Origin: Campylobacter subantarcticus LMG 24377
Lineage (GTDB): Bacteria; Campylobacterota; Campylobacteria; Campylobacterales; Campylobacteraceae
Direction of reading: 5' to 3'
DNA: 64,000 nt
NCBI RefSeq assembly: GCF_000816305.1
Contig: NZ_CP007773.1
Location: forward strand, 1 to 64,000
Part shown: in pieces, positions 14,351 to 22,987 of the stretch
Layout: every line of letters begins with the position of its first letter
Numbering within the stretch: position 1 is the first letter of the stretch
Position numbers and translations under genes: made by a program
Notes under the pieces: generated by a model
The model's input: the letters and a program-made list of their open reading frames with translations, nothing else
Told to the model about the DNA's origin: nothing
Databases searched by the model: none

Positions 14351-15112
14351 TTAATACCTAATATTATTTGTCTTTAAAAAATCGCGTAGTTTTTCATACT
14401 CACCATTTTCTAAATAGCGATATTTTCCAGCTTTTAACATACCAAGATCTAACGCTCCAAATGCCACTCTTTTAAGATCCATCACTTCTAAGTCAAAATG
14501 TCCAAAAAAACGTCTTAATTCTCTATTTTTACCTTCATTAATGATTACTTTTAGTTTCGTATAGCCTCCGCTTGAGCCAAAAATTTCAAAGCCTAAAAAT
14601 GGAGCAAAACTCATTGAGGTTATTTTGGTTTTAGTGTGAGCTCCTTTTTTTTCATTTTGAATTTCTAAACCATTTTGCATAGCTTCAATGACATTTTTAT
14701 CTATATTGCCTTTTACTTTTAAATAATACTCTCTTTCTAAATCACTATGCATAAGCGCATCTGCTATCACAGGAGAATCAGTTAGTAAAAGCAAACCCTC
14801 ACTTGCAAAATCAAGTCTACCAATACTAAGCCAAGTGCTAAATTGTTTTGGCAGGGTATGATAGATGGTTTTTCTACCTCTATCATCTTTTTTGCTAACT
14901 ATTTCACCTTTTTGTTTGTGATAAATGATGACTGAAAATTGTGTTTTTTTATGGAGTTTTTTGCCATTGATAAAAACTTTATCTTCAGGATTTACGCTAT
15001 CACTGAGCAAGGCTGTTTTTTTATTGATTTTTACTAAGCCTTGCTTGATTAACTCATCAGCCTCACGGCGAGAGTATTTACTATTATGTGAGATGAATTT
15101 ATTAATTCTCAT
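14351..15112 (-). CDS. rluB: rRNA pseudouridine synthase, RsuA/RluB family
   Basis: The 253-residue protein has an N-terminal S4 RNA-binding domain (MRINKFISHNSKYSRREADELIKQG) and the catalytic GRLDFASEGLLLLT motif with Asp near residue 99. The RELRRFFGHF segment near 205 is typical of RsuA/RluB/RluE/RluF enzymes. It isomerises one uridine of rRNA; RluB (23S) is the most likely, but RsuA cannot be excluded. It lies 9 bases downstream of the RNase J gene, so the rsmA-rnj-rluB group forms an RNA-processing cluster. Confidence 0.85.
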   Translation of the reverse strand: MRINKFISHNSKYSRREADELIKQGLVKINKKTALLSDSVNPEDKVFINGKKLHKKTQFSVIIYHKQKGEIVSKKDDRGRKTIYHTLPKQFSTWLSIGRLDFASEGLLLLTDSPVIADALMHSDLEREYYLKVKGNIDKNVIEAMQNGLEIQNEKKGAHTKTKITSMSFAPFLGFEIFGSSGGYTKLKVIINEGKNRELRRFFGHFDLEVMDLKRVAFGALDLGMLKAGKYRYLENGEYEKLRDFLKTNNIRY

Positions 15113-15121
15113 AGTTTTACT

Positions 15122-17068
15122 TTACATCACAAAAATGGTCGGTACTATGGTTGGATATTTTTTGATTTTTCTAAAAATATGCTTTCTTAGTACTTGTCTA
15201 ATTTGTGCTTCTAAAATTTTTGGGTTGTCTAAAATTTCATCTTTTACATTAGGGAAAAATTGACTTAAAACATCACTCATTTCTTTTGAGAATGCTCCAT
15301 CTTGTTTATCAGCCACTAAGCCATAGCTAAATACTCTTGGTTTATTGATTAGTGTTTTACTTGCTTTATCAAGCTGAGCGATAATGACAACTATACCACT
15401 ATCTGCTAACTTTTGTCTATCAATGACAACATCATCTGCGATTTGTTTGTTGATTTGATTATCTACAAAGACTTTTCCTGTTTTAACTGTTTTTACACGT
15501 TTTATGTATTTTTGGCAAAGTTCTACTTGATCTCCATCGCTCATTAAGTAGATATTTCTTTCAGGTATGCCACATTTGAGTGCAGTTTCTTTATGTTTGT
15601 TGATATGATTGTATTCTCCATGCACTGGTAAGAAAAATTTAGGTTTTACTAAAGTCAACATGAGTTTTTGTTCTTCTATGCTAGCATGCCCACTTACATG
15701 AATTTCACTAAATTCTTGATAAGCTACTTTAGCTCCTGCTTTTAAAAGAAAATCAAGCACAGCAGAAACATTTGCTTCATTTCCTGGTATTGCTTTAGCT
15801 GAAATGATAACTTGATCACTAGGTTTGATTTTGATAAATTTATGCTCATCAGTAGCCATTCTATATAAAGCACTCATAGTTTCGCCTTGACTTCCTGTGG
15901 TGACAATTAGCACTTCATTATCTTTGTATTTGCTGACTTCATCTGCATCAATGAAAATTTTTCTATCAAGCTTGATATAGCCAAGTTCCATGGTTGTATA
16001 GAGATTTCTTTCCATAGAACGCCCTATGACACATACTTTTCTACCATATTTTAAACCATAGCTAATAGCTTGATATACACGGTGGATATTAGAGCTAAAG
16101 GTACTCATAATCACCCTGCCTTTGGTTTTAGCAAAAATTTGATCAAAAGTAGGCCCTACAGAACTTTCACTTTTTGTATAACCTTCTTTATATGAGTTTG
16201 TGCTATCACTTAAAAGACAAAGCACACCTTCTTCGCCATAATGCGCTAAACGACTTAAATCTGTTGGGTAGCCATCAATTGGTGTTTGATCTATTTTAAA
16301 ATCTCCTGTGTGTATGATGGTTCCTGCTTTAGTTTTAATAGCCAAAGCACAAGCATCGATGATAGAGTGGGTTATATGAATCCATTCTAAATTAAATTCA
16401 CCTATTTCATAAATTTGTCTTTTTGTTATAGGTCTAAACCATTTACGCTCAGCCTTTAAGCCATGTTCTTCAAATTTATTTGAAATCATACCTAGTGCTA
16501 AAGGTGTTGCGTAGATAGGAAATTGAAATTCTTTGAAAAAATACGGCACCGCACCGATATGATCTTCATGAGCATGTGTGATGATAATGGCGCGAATTTT
16601 ATTTTTAATCTTTCTTACATAATCAAAATCAGGTATGATGATATCTACCCCATGCATAGTTCCATCTGGAAAACTCATACCTATATCAACAATAATCGCA
16701 TCATTATTGGTTTCAAATACAGTGATATTTCCACCAATTTCCCCCAATCCACCTAATGGGGTAATGCGAATTTTATGCTCGCTTGAATTGTTGTGTTTTA
16801 AAGGGTGAAGTCTTAGTTCGTGCATAATTTTATTAGCTTCTATGCTTTTGGCAAGTTCTATTTGCCATTCTTCATTACCGCTTAGCTTAGAAGGTAAATT
16901 TCTATTTTTTTTCTTTTTCTTTTTTTCTTCACTTGCTTCAACTGGAGTATTTTCTACTTTAACTTCAGCATTTTGTTCTTGGTTTTGCGAATCTTTTCTT
17001 TTTCTATTTCTAAACTTATTGAATCTTTTAGGTTTAGTTTGTTCTTGAGTTTTGTTTTCTTCGCTCAT
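15122..17068 (-). CDS. rnj: Ribonuclease J
   Basis: RNase J is a metallo-beta-lactamase/beta-CASP nuclease with endo- and 5'-exonuclease activity; in Epsilonproteobacteria it is a main mRNA degradation enzyme. The 648-residue protein has an N-terminal extension of about 95 residues rich in Lys, Arg and Glu that is typical of the Helicobacter/Campylobacter form. The metal-binding HAHEDHIGA motif follows near residue 165. The beta-CASP and C-terminal regions (SGHAS, LPVHGEY) are also present. Its first 35 bases overlap the end of rsmA. Confidence 0.96.
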   Translation of the reverse strand: MSEENKTQEQTKPKRFNKFRNRKRKDSQNQEQNAEVKVENTPVEASEEKKKKKKNRNLPSKLSGNEEWQIELAKSIEANKIMHELRLHPLKHNNSSEHKIRITPLGGLGEIGGNITVFETNNDAIIVDIGMSFPDGTMHGVDIIIPDFDYVRKIKNKIRAIIITHAHEDHIGAVPYFFKEFQFPIYATPLALGMISNKFEEHGLKAERKWFRPITKRQIYEIGEFNLEWIHITHSIIDACALAIKTKAGTIIHTGDFKIDQTPIDGYPTDLSRLAHYGEEGVLCLLSDSTNSYKEGYTKSESSVGPTFDQIFAKTKGRVIMSTFSSNIHRVYQAISYGLKYGRKVCVIGRSMERNLYTTMELGYIKLDRKIFIDADEVSKYKDNEVLIVTTGSQGETMSALYRMATDEHKFIKIKPSDQVIISAKAIPGNEANVSAVLDFLLKAGAKVAYQEFSEIHVSGHASIEEQKLMLTLVKPKFFLPVHGEYNHINKHKETALKCGIPERNIYLMSDGDQVELCQKYIKRVKTVKTGKVFVDNQINKQIADDVVIDRQKLADSGIVVIIAQLDKASKTLINKPRVFSYGLVADKQDGAFSKEMSDVLSQFFPNVKDEILDNPKILEAQIRQVLRKHIFRKIKKYPTIVPTIFVM

Positions 17069-17855
17069 AGTCTTCCTTTAAATATTCATAAATTTTAAGG
17101 TATAAATCAACGCTAATTTCATGAGCTCTTGAGGTAGAAGAGAGATTTAGTGCTTCAAATGCTTTTAAAATTTTTTCTTTTTTATTTTTAAAATTAGATA
17201 TGAGTTGTTTTCTTGGATTTTGAAAACACACTCTTAGAAAATCTTTAAAAGCTTCTATATTTTCACATTGATGCTGATAGTGACTTGTTTTTATCAGTTT
17301 CATTACAGCTGAAGTAACTTTTGGCGGAGGATTAAAGCTTTGTGGTTGTATATCAAAAAGCATTTGTCTTTGGCATATTAATGCACAAAGTACCCCTAAA
17401 GCCGAAAAATTACTTTCTTTTTCATTTGCACAAAATTTTTGTGCTACTTCTTTTTGCACCATTACTATAAGCCCAAGACAATTTCGATCTTCTAAGGCTT
17501 TTAAAATCAAATTTGTAGCAATATAATATGGTAAATTTGCTACTAAAAAGTACTCTTTGTCGCTTAAACTTCCTTGATCAAAAGCATCGCTTGCATTTTG
17601 ATGAATAAGCTCAAAATTTCCACCTTTAATCTCATTTTGAAATTTTTTATTTAAAATAGGAATCAAATCTTTATCAATCTCATAAGCTCTGATTATAGCT
17701 TGTGGGATTTTCAAAAGTTCTTGCGTTAAATCACCTAAGCCAGGCCCAATCTCAACTATATTTTTAGCATCTTTGGGTATGGCTTGGATGATTTTATCTA
17801 CCACGCTTTTATCACATAAAAAATTTTGTCCAAAATGTTTTTTCGCTTTTATCAT
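17034..17855 (-). CDS. rsmA: 16S rRNA dimethyladenosine transferase RsmA (KsgA)
   Basis: RsmA dimethylates two adjacent adenines in the 3' hairpin of 16S rRNA as a late assembly checkpoint. The 273-residue protein shows the SAM motif I VEIGPGLGDLTQ (near residue 38) and the catalytic NLPYYIA motif (near 107). The start follows HFGQNFL, the family N-terminus. The long overlap with rnj (35 bases) suggests coupled translation. Confidence 0.97.
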   Translation of the reverse strand: MIKAKKHFGQNFLCDKSVVDKIIQAIPKDAKNIVEIGPGLGDLTQELLKIPQAIIRAYEIDKDLIPILNKKFQNEIKGGNFELIHQNASDAFDQGSLSDKEYFLVANLPYYIATNLILKALEDRNCLGLIVMVQKEVAQKFCANEKESNFSALGVLCALICQRQMLFDIQPQSFNPPPKVTSAVMKLIKTSHYQHQCENIEAFKDFLRVCFQNPRKQLISNFKNKKEKILKAFEALNLSSTSRAHEISVDLYLKIYEYLKEDYERRKQNSRTN

Positions 17856-17946
17856 AAAATTTATTTTATCTAAAAAATATTAATTATAGCATTATTTTAA
17901 GTCCTAATTAGATAAAATTTGAATTATTTTTTATAAAGGTTAATTT

Positions 17947-18480
17947 TTGGAAAATCTTATAGTATGTGCAGGTGGTAATGAAGATTTTAAATTTGCACAA
18001 AGCATTGGTATCGGGTTGGTTCATTCTGCATTTTCTTTAGGAAAAATTCTAAGTCAAAAAAAAGTAGATAGAATAATCTTTATAGGAACATGTGGAATTT
18101 ACCAAGAAGGTAAAATTTTAGATCTTTATGAAAGTTCTAATGCTGCAAATTTAGAATACGCAGATTTATTTGATAGTTTTTATACACCTATAGCAAATGA
18201 GATTAGATTAAATGTTTCACATGAAACTATGATTAACTCTTCAAATTATATTTGTAAAGATGAAAAAATTGCAAGAGAATTTTTTAAAAAAGGCGTGCAT
18301 ATTGAAAATATGGAAGCATATGCAGTGCTTTCGTGTGCAAAAATACATAAAATTGAAGGGATTTGTTATTTGTGTGCAACAAATTTTTGTAACGAATTTG
18401 CACATGAAGATTTTTTAAAAAACCATCAAAAAGCAAAAGAATTATTAAAAGAATTTTTATACGATAAAAAACTTATATAG
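17947..18480 (+). CDS. Nucleoside phosphorylase superfamily protein
   Basis: The 177-residue protein has the fold signatures of the PNP/MTAN superfamily: a Gly-containing loop near IFIGTCGIY (near residue 55) and the ENMEAYAV segment (near 123), equivalent to the Met-Glu pair that binds the ribose. It is shorter than typical PNP or MTAN enzymes (230-240), so the substrate is uncertain. The start is TTG, supported by AAGG seven bases upstream. rlmN follows after 7 bases. The corresponding gene occurs at the same place in C. jejuni as I recall it. Confidence 0.75.
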   Translation: MENLIVCAGGNEDFKFAQSIGIGLVHSAFSLGKILSQKKVDRIIFIGTCGIYQEGKILDLYESSNAANLEYADLFDSFYTPIANEIRLNVSHETMINSSNYICKDEKIAREFFKKGVHIENMEAYAVLSCAKIHKIEGICYLCATNFCNEFAHEDFLKNHQKAKELLKEFLYDKKLI

Positions 18481-18487
18481 GAAAAAA

Positions 18488-19555
18488 ATGAGTGAATTAA
18501 AGAACATATTGGATTTTACCAAAGAAGAATTAGAAAATTTGGTTCAACCTAAATTTAGAGCAAAACAGATATTTGAATGGGTATATAAAAAATACGCAGA
18601 TGATTTTTTACAAATGTCATCATTACCAAAAGACTTTAGAAATCATTTGCAAGAAAATTTCCATTTTTCACCTTTAAAATGTGCTAAAGAAGAAAAAAGT
18701 AAAGATGGGAGTATTAAATATCTTTTTGAACTTCTAGATGGTAAAAAGATAGAAGCTGTATTGCTTCCTATGAAAGATGAACTTATAGATGAAGATGGTA
18801 AAATCATTAAACACGCTAGATATACGATCTGTGTTTCCTCGCAAGTGGGTTGTAAAAGTGGGTGTAGTTTTTGTCTTACTGCTAAAGGTGGTTTAAAAAG
18901 AAATTTAAGCGCAGGGGAAATAGTAGGACAAATTCTGTGGATAAAAAAACATAATCACATTCCTTATGAAAGAAGGGTTAACATAGTCTATATGGGCATG
19001 GGAGAACCTTTGGATAATCTCAAAAATGTTTCTAAGGCAGTTAAAATTTTAGCAGATAATGATGCTTTAGCAATAAGCCCTAGAAGACAAACGATAAGCA
19101 CAAGTGGTTTAGCAAAGCAGATCAAAGAACTTGGAGAAATGAATTTGGGCGTGCTTTTGGCTATTTCACTCCATGCGGTTAATGATGAACTTAGAAGTGA
19201 ATTAATGCCTATTAATAAAGCTTATAATATAGCAAGCGTTATGGAAGCAGTGAGAAATTTTCCTATAGATCAGCGTAAGAGAGTGATGTTTGAATATCTT
19301 TTAATTGATGGAATTAATGATAAAATAGAACATGCAAAAGAATTAGTCAAGCTACTAAATGGTATAAAAGCTAAAGTGAATTTAATACTTTTTAATCCAC
19401 ATGAAGGAAGTTTATATAAAAGACCAAGTATAGAAAATGCGATTAAATTCCAAGATTACTTAAGTGCAAAAGGCGTTACTTGTACAATAAGAGAAAGTAA
19501 AGGGCTTGATATTTCAGCTGCATGTGGACAACTTAAAGAAAGGCAAAATAAATAA
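18488..19555 (+). CDS. rlmN: 23S rRNA/tRNA adenine-C2 methyltransferase RlmN
   Basis: RlmN is a radical SAM enzyme that methylates A2503 of 23S rRNA and A37 of some tRNAs. The 355-residue protein has the cluster motif CKSGCSFC (near residue 121). It also has [10 protein letters not shown] (near 173), the catalytic Cys in the C-terminal ISAACGQL, and the SLHAVND segment. Its stop codon overlaps the ATG of a tiny membrane gene by one base. Confidence 0.97.
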   Translation: MSELKNILDFTKEELENLVQPKFRAKQIFEWVYKKYADDFLQMSSLPKDFRNHLQENFHFSPLKCAKEEKSKDGSIKYLFELLDGKKIEAVLLPMKDELIDEDGKIIKHARYTICVSSQVGCKSGCSFCLTAKGGLKRNLSAGEIVGQILWIKKHNHIPYERRVNIVYMGMGEPLDNLKNVSKAVKILADNDALAISPRRQTISTSGLAKQIKELGEMNLGVLLAISLHAVNDELRSELMPINKAYNIASVMEAVRNFPIDQRKRVMFEYLLIDGINDKIEHAKELVKLLNGIKAKVNLILFNPHEGSLYKRPSIENAIKFQDYLSAKGVTCTIRESKGLDISAACGQLKERQNK

Positions 19556-19653
19556 TGACTTTACTTGATATAGCTCAACTTATTTTTATAAGTATAGTGG
19601 TGATTATAGGATTAGGTGGGATTATTTATGTTTTAAAAAATGAAGATATGTGA
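19555..19653 (+). CDS. Small single-span membrane protein (32 residues)
   Basis: An ATG overlapping the last base of the rlmN stop opens a 32-codon frame. It encodes a strongly hydrophobic helix (IAQLIFISIVVIIGLGGIIYVL, residues 6-27) with a short charged tail. I recall a small hydrophobic gene at the same place after rlmN in C. jejuni, which supports reality. The function is unknown. Its 3' end overlaps the minus-strand glycosyltransferase frame by 32 bases. Confidence 0.6.
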   Translation: MTLLDIAQLIFISIVVIIGLGGIIYVLKNEDM

Positions 19654-20659
19654 TTAGTTGATATAATTTTTTTAGTTTATCAATTACACTTGTTATAATT
19701 TTATTGATTTCATTGTGTGATAATTCGTTATATTTTTTATCAATAAAAACATAGTCTTTATTATATGTTGGCCAAAACATACTATCTTTTTTAGGATATA
19801 ATCCAATACTAGGAATTTTCATATTACTTGCGATATGAATTGGACCTGTACTGAGACTAATAATACATTTTGATTGAGATATAAGTTCTACTAAATTTAA
19901 AATATCATCATTGTTTTTAAAAATATAAATTTCTGATAAAAGATTTATATTATGTTGTTTAACACTTCTTATAAAAGTGTCATGAATATCATTATAAGTT
20001 GGAATAATAATATTTATATTTGGATATGAAAATCGAATTTTTACTATGAGATCAAAAAATGAAACTAGGTTTAGTGTAAAATCTACTGTAATGCTAAAAG
20101 GGTTTATAATAATAAAATTTTTAATATTGTTTTTTTGAAGATAATTTTTAACAATATCTTTGTTTTCATCTAATGTTTTTATAGTGGTATCAAAATTGAT
20201 TCTTTTTATGCATTTATCAAATTTTTTAGGATCTATTTTTCTAGCATAATATAACATTCTATCTCTATCACTTCTATTTTTAAAAAATCTTTTTGTTATA
20301 CTTGTAAAGATAGTTTTGCATTTAAAAGAAAATACACTAACAAATTTTGCTTTTACAATAATATTTTTTGTGTTTGTTTTTATAAGAAGTTTAATTAAAA
20401 AAGATTTTGCATGAAATGATATTAAATAATCTAGTGAATATTTATTGATTTGATCGATAATATTTTCATCAATTTTTTTAATTAGTTCTATATGATCAAT
20501 AAAATTAAAATTTTTTTAAATGGATTCAGTGTTTTTTCTGCAAAAAACTGTTATATTTGCTTGGTAAATATATTTAATTGCATATAACATATCTAAACTA
20601 GCAACTATATCTCCGATATTATGAGGACAAAAGTATCCAATGGGAATATTTTCTTTCAT
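19622..20659 (-). pseudogene. Family 9 glycosyltransferase (heptosyltransferase-like), disrupted
   Basis: The reading starts at 20659, overlapping the stop of the upstream pseudouridine synthase by four bases (ATGA). MKENIPIGYFCPHNIGDIVASLDM is a typical GT9 N-terminus. One missing base in an A7 run (minus strand of 20512-20518) moves the frame. The sequence NFNFIDHIELIKKIDENI then continues in a second frame until one extra T near 20460 restores the original frame. From there it reads to 19622 through the GT9 motif STGPIHIASNMKIPSIGLYP. With the two indels corrected it is a complete gene of about 345 residues. As printed, only a C-terminal piece from the ATG at 20470 could be made. A role in lipooligosaccharide or other glycan synthesis is likely. 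Confidence 0.75.
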
Positions 20660-21561
20660 TGTATTATTTCCTTTAAAAACTCATCTTTTATATCTTTTTG
20701 AGATTGTATCAAAAATTTTTGATTTTTATATGTAAATTCTAAGCTAAAAGAATGCAAAAGCAATCTTTTAGCCCCTGTGATCTGAATTCTTTCGGCTTCA
20801 CTCATTTTTCCATCTAATATTTGCTCTATTTGTGTTTTTTCTAAACCATATAAAGGTTCACCTAAAATTTTATGTTTCACATGAAACAAATGTAATCTTA
20901 TTTGGTGTTGTCTTCCTGTTAGAGGTTTAGCTAAAACTAAACTGGCATCTAAATTTTCAAAATATTCTAAAGTGTAAAATTGCGTTAAGGCTTCTTTACC
21001 ATTTTCACAAATATGCATTCTAGTTTTTACTGCATCGTAGTTTTTAGCCAAATCCATACTTTTATCTACTATAAATTCTTTTTTAGTTTTTCCTTTTACT
21101 AGAGCGAGATAGCTTTTTTGCACTAATCTTTTTTCAAACATAGTTTTTAACTCAATTTGTACATTTTTATGTTTTGCTATGAGTAAAAGTCCGCTTGTTT
21201 CTTTATCTAGTCTATGCGCCACACAAGCTTTTTCACTCCATAAATGCCAAATTTCATCACAAAGACTATAGTTACAGTTGCGTCCATTAGGATGGGTTAG
21301 TACTCCACTTGGTTTTTCTACTATAGCAAAATCATCATTTTCATAAACTACTTCTAGTCCTTTAGGGTTATTTTCATATATGATTAGTTCTATTAAACCA
21401 TCTAAAAATTTGTTTTTTTCTTCTACTAAAATTCCATTACAAAATAGTCTTTTTTTATCAATGAGTTTTTGTGCTTCACGCATGGAAATTTTCAGCTCGT
21501 CCATAAGTAGTCTAAATGCCTTTTTTTCATTATTTGATAGTTTCTTTTTTATATATGCCAT
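20656..21561 (-). CDS. Pseudouridine synthase, RluA family
   Basis: The 301-residue protein combines an N-terminal S4-like RNA-binding segment (residues 1-55) with the RluA catalytic domain. The active Asp is in AHRLDKETSGLLLI (near residue 118), and GRQHQIRLHL (near 215) is characteristic. It modifies uridine in rRNA or tRNA; which site cannot be assigned. The same gene precedes purB, on the opposite strand, in C. jejuni. The downstream glycosyltransferase overlaps its stop. Confidence 0.9.
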   Translation of the reverse strand: MAYIKKKLSNNEKKAFRLLMDELKISMREAQKLIDKKRLFCNGILVEEKNKFLDGLIELIIYENNPKGLEVVYENDDFAIVEKPSGVLTHPNGRNCNYSLCDEIWHLWSEKACVAHRLDKETSGLLLIAKHKNVQIELKTMFEKRLVQKSYLALVKGKTKKEFIVDKSMDLAKNYDAVKTRMHICENGKEALTQFYTLEYFENLDASLVLAKPLTGRQHQIRLHLFHVKHKILGEPLYGLEKTQIEQILDGKMSEAERIQITGAKRLLLHSFSLEFTYKNQKFLIQSQKDIKDEFLKEIIQ

Positions 21562-21640
21562 TTAATAACTTTCTTAGGTAAATTATAATAAAATTTAAGC
21601 TATTTTTTCATAAAAAATTATATATAAAAAGGTCTTGAAA

Positions 21641-22969
21641 ATGGTTGAAAGATATAGTAGAGAAATCATGGCTAAAAAATGGGACATGCAAGCAAAATAT
21701 GATGCATGGTTAAAAGTAGAATTAGCAGCTGTGAAAGCATGGAATAAACTTGGTCTTATTAAAGATGATGATTGTGAAAAAATTATAAAAAATGCAAAAT
21801 TTGACATAACAAGAATAGATGAGATAGAAAAAACTACCAAGCACGATGTTATCGCTTTTTTAACTAGCGTAAGTGAAAGTTTGGGTGAAGAAAGTCGTTT
21901 TGTACATTATGCGATGACAAGTTCAGATTGTATTGATACTGCGGTTGCTTTGCAGATTAAAGATAGTTTAGAACTAATCTTACAAGATTTAGATCAAGTT
22001 TTAGCAGCAATTAAAACAAGAGCATATGAACATAAAAATACCTTAATGGTAGGAAGAAGTCATGGAATTCATGGCGAGCCTATAACTTTTGGTTTAGTTT
22101 TGGCTATTTGGTATGATTCGCTAGTGCATGCAAAAGATCTAATTACTCATGCAAAAGAAGTGATCAGCTATGGGAAAATCAGTGGTGCTATGGGAAATTT
22201 TGCACATGCTCCGCTTGAATTTGAAGAAGAAGTTTGCAAAAATTTAGATCTTAAACCAGCACCAGTTTCAAACCAAGTGATACAAAGAGATCGTTATGCA
22301 CAAGTTATCTCAGCTTTGGCTATTTTAGCTTCAAGTTGTGAGCAAATTGTCGTTGCGATCCGCCATTTTCAAAGAACAGAAGTATATGAAGCTGAAGAGT
22401 ATTTTTCTCAAGGACAAAAAGGAAGCTCTGCTATGCCTCACAAAAGAAATCCTGTTTTGAGTGAAAATATCACCGGTCTTTGTAGAATGATAAGAGCTTA
22501 TGTAACACCTACTTTGGAAAATGTAGCATTGTGGCATGAAAGAGATATATCACATTCTAGTGTAGAAAGATTTGTATTACCTGATGCTTTTATCACAACA
22601 GATTTTATGCTTTCAAGATTGTGTGGTGTGATAGAAAAGCTTTTGGTATATCCAGAAAATATGATGAAAAATTTAAATTTAACCGGAGGACTTGTATTCT
22701 CTCAAAGAGTTTTACTTGAACTTCCATTCAAGGGTATAAGTAGAGAAGAAGCTTACAAGATTGTTCAAAGAAATGCCATGAAAGTATGGGCTGATTTGCA
22801 AAATGGCAAACCTGCGTTAAATGAAAAGGGCGAAAGTTTGTTTTTATTAGCTTTGTTGGCTGATGAGGATTTGAAAAGATCTTTAAGTGAAGCAGATATT
22901 AGAAATTGCTTTGATTATAACTACTATACAAAGAACGTAGATAAAATTTTTGCAAGAACTTTTAAATAA
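21641..22969 (+). CDS. purB: Adenylosuccinate lyase
   Basis: PurB cleaves SAICAR and adenylosuccinate in purine biosynthesis. The 442-residue protein has the fumarase-superfamily signature GSSAMPHKRNP (near residue 262), TSSDCIDT and the catalytic His region GRSHGIHGEP. The ATG at 21641 is preferred over a TTG two codons upstream because AAAGG stands at the right distance and homologues begin MVERYSREIM. nrdA starts 18 bases downstream. Confidence 0.97.
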   Translation: MVERYSREIMAKKWDMQAKYDAWLKVELAAVKAWNKLGLIKDDDCEKIIKNAKFDITRIDEIEKTTKHDVIAFLTSVSESLGEESRFVHYAMTSSDCIDTAVALQIKDSLELILQDLDQVLAAIKTRAYEHKNTLMVGRSHGIHGEPITFGLVLAIWYDSLVHAKDLITHAKEVISYGKISGAMGNFAHAPLEFEEEVCKNLDLKPAPVSNQVIQRDRYAQVISALAILASSCEQIVVAIRHFQRTEVYEAEEYFSQGQKGSSAMPHKRNPVLSENITGLCRMIRAYVTPTLENVALWHERDISHSSVERFVLPDAFITTDFMLSRLCGVIEKLLVYPENMMKNLNLTGGLVFSQRVLLELPFKGISREEAYKIVQRNAMKVWADLQNGKPALNEKGESLFLLALLADEDLKRSLSEADIRNCFDYNYYTKNVDKIFARTFK

Positions 22970-22987
22970 TAATATTAGGGGTTGTGA

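Noticed and set aside
16842-17048. Plus-strand frame rich in Phe and Leu over the rnj start
   Set aside because: It is the reverse of the Lys-rich N-terminus of RNase J, not a membrane protein.
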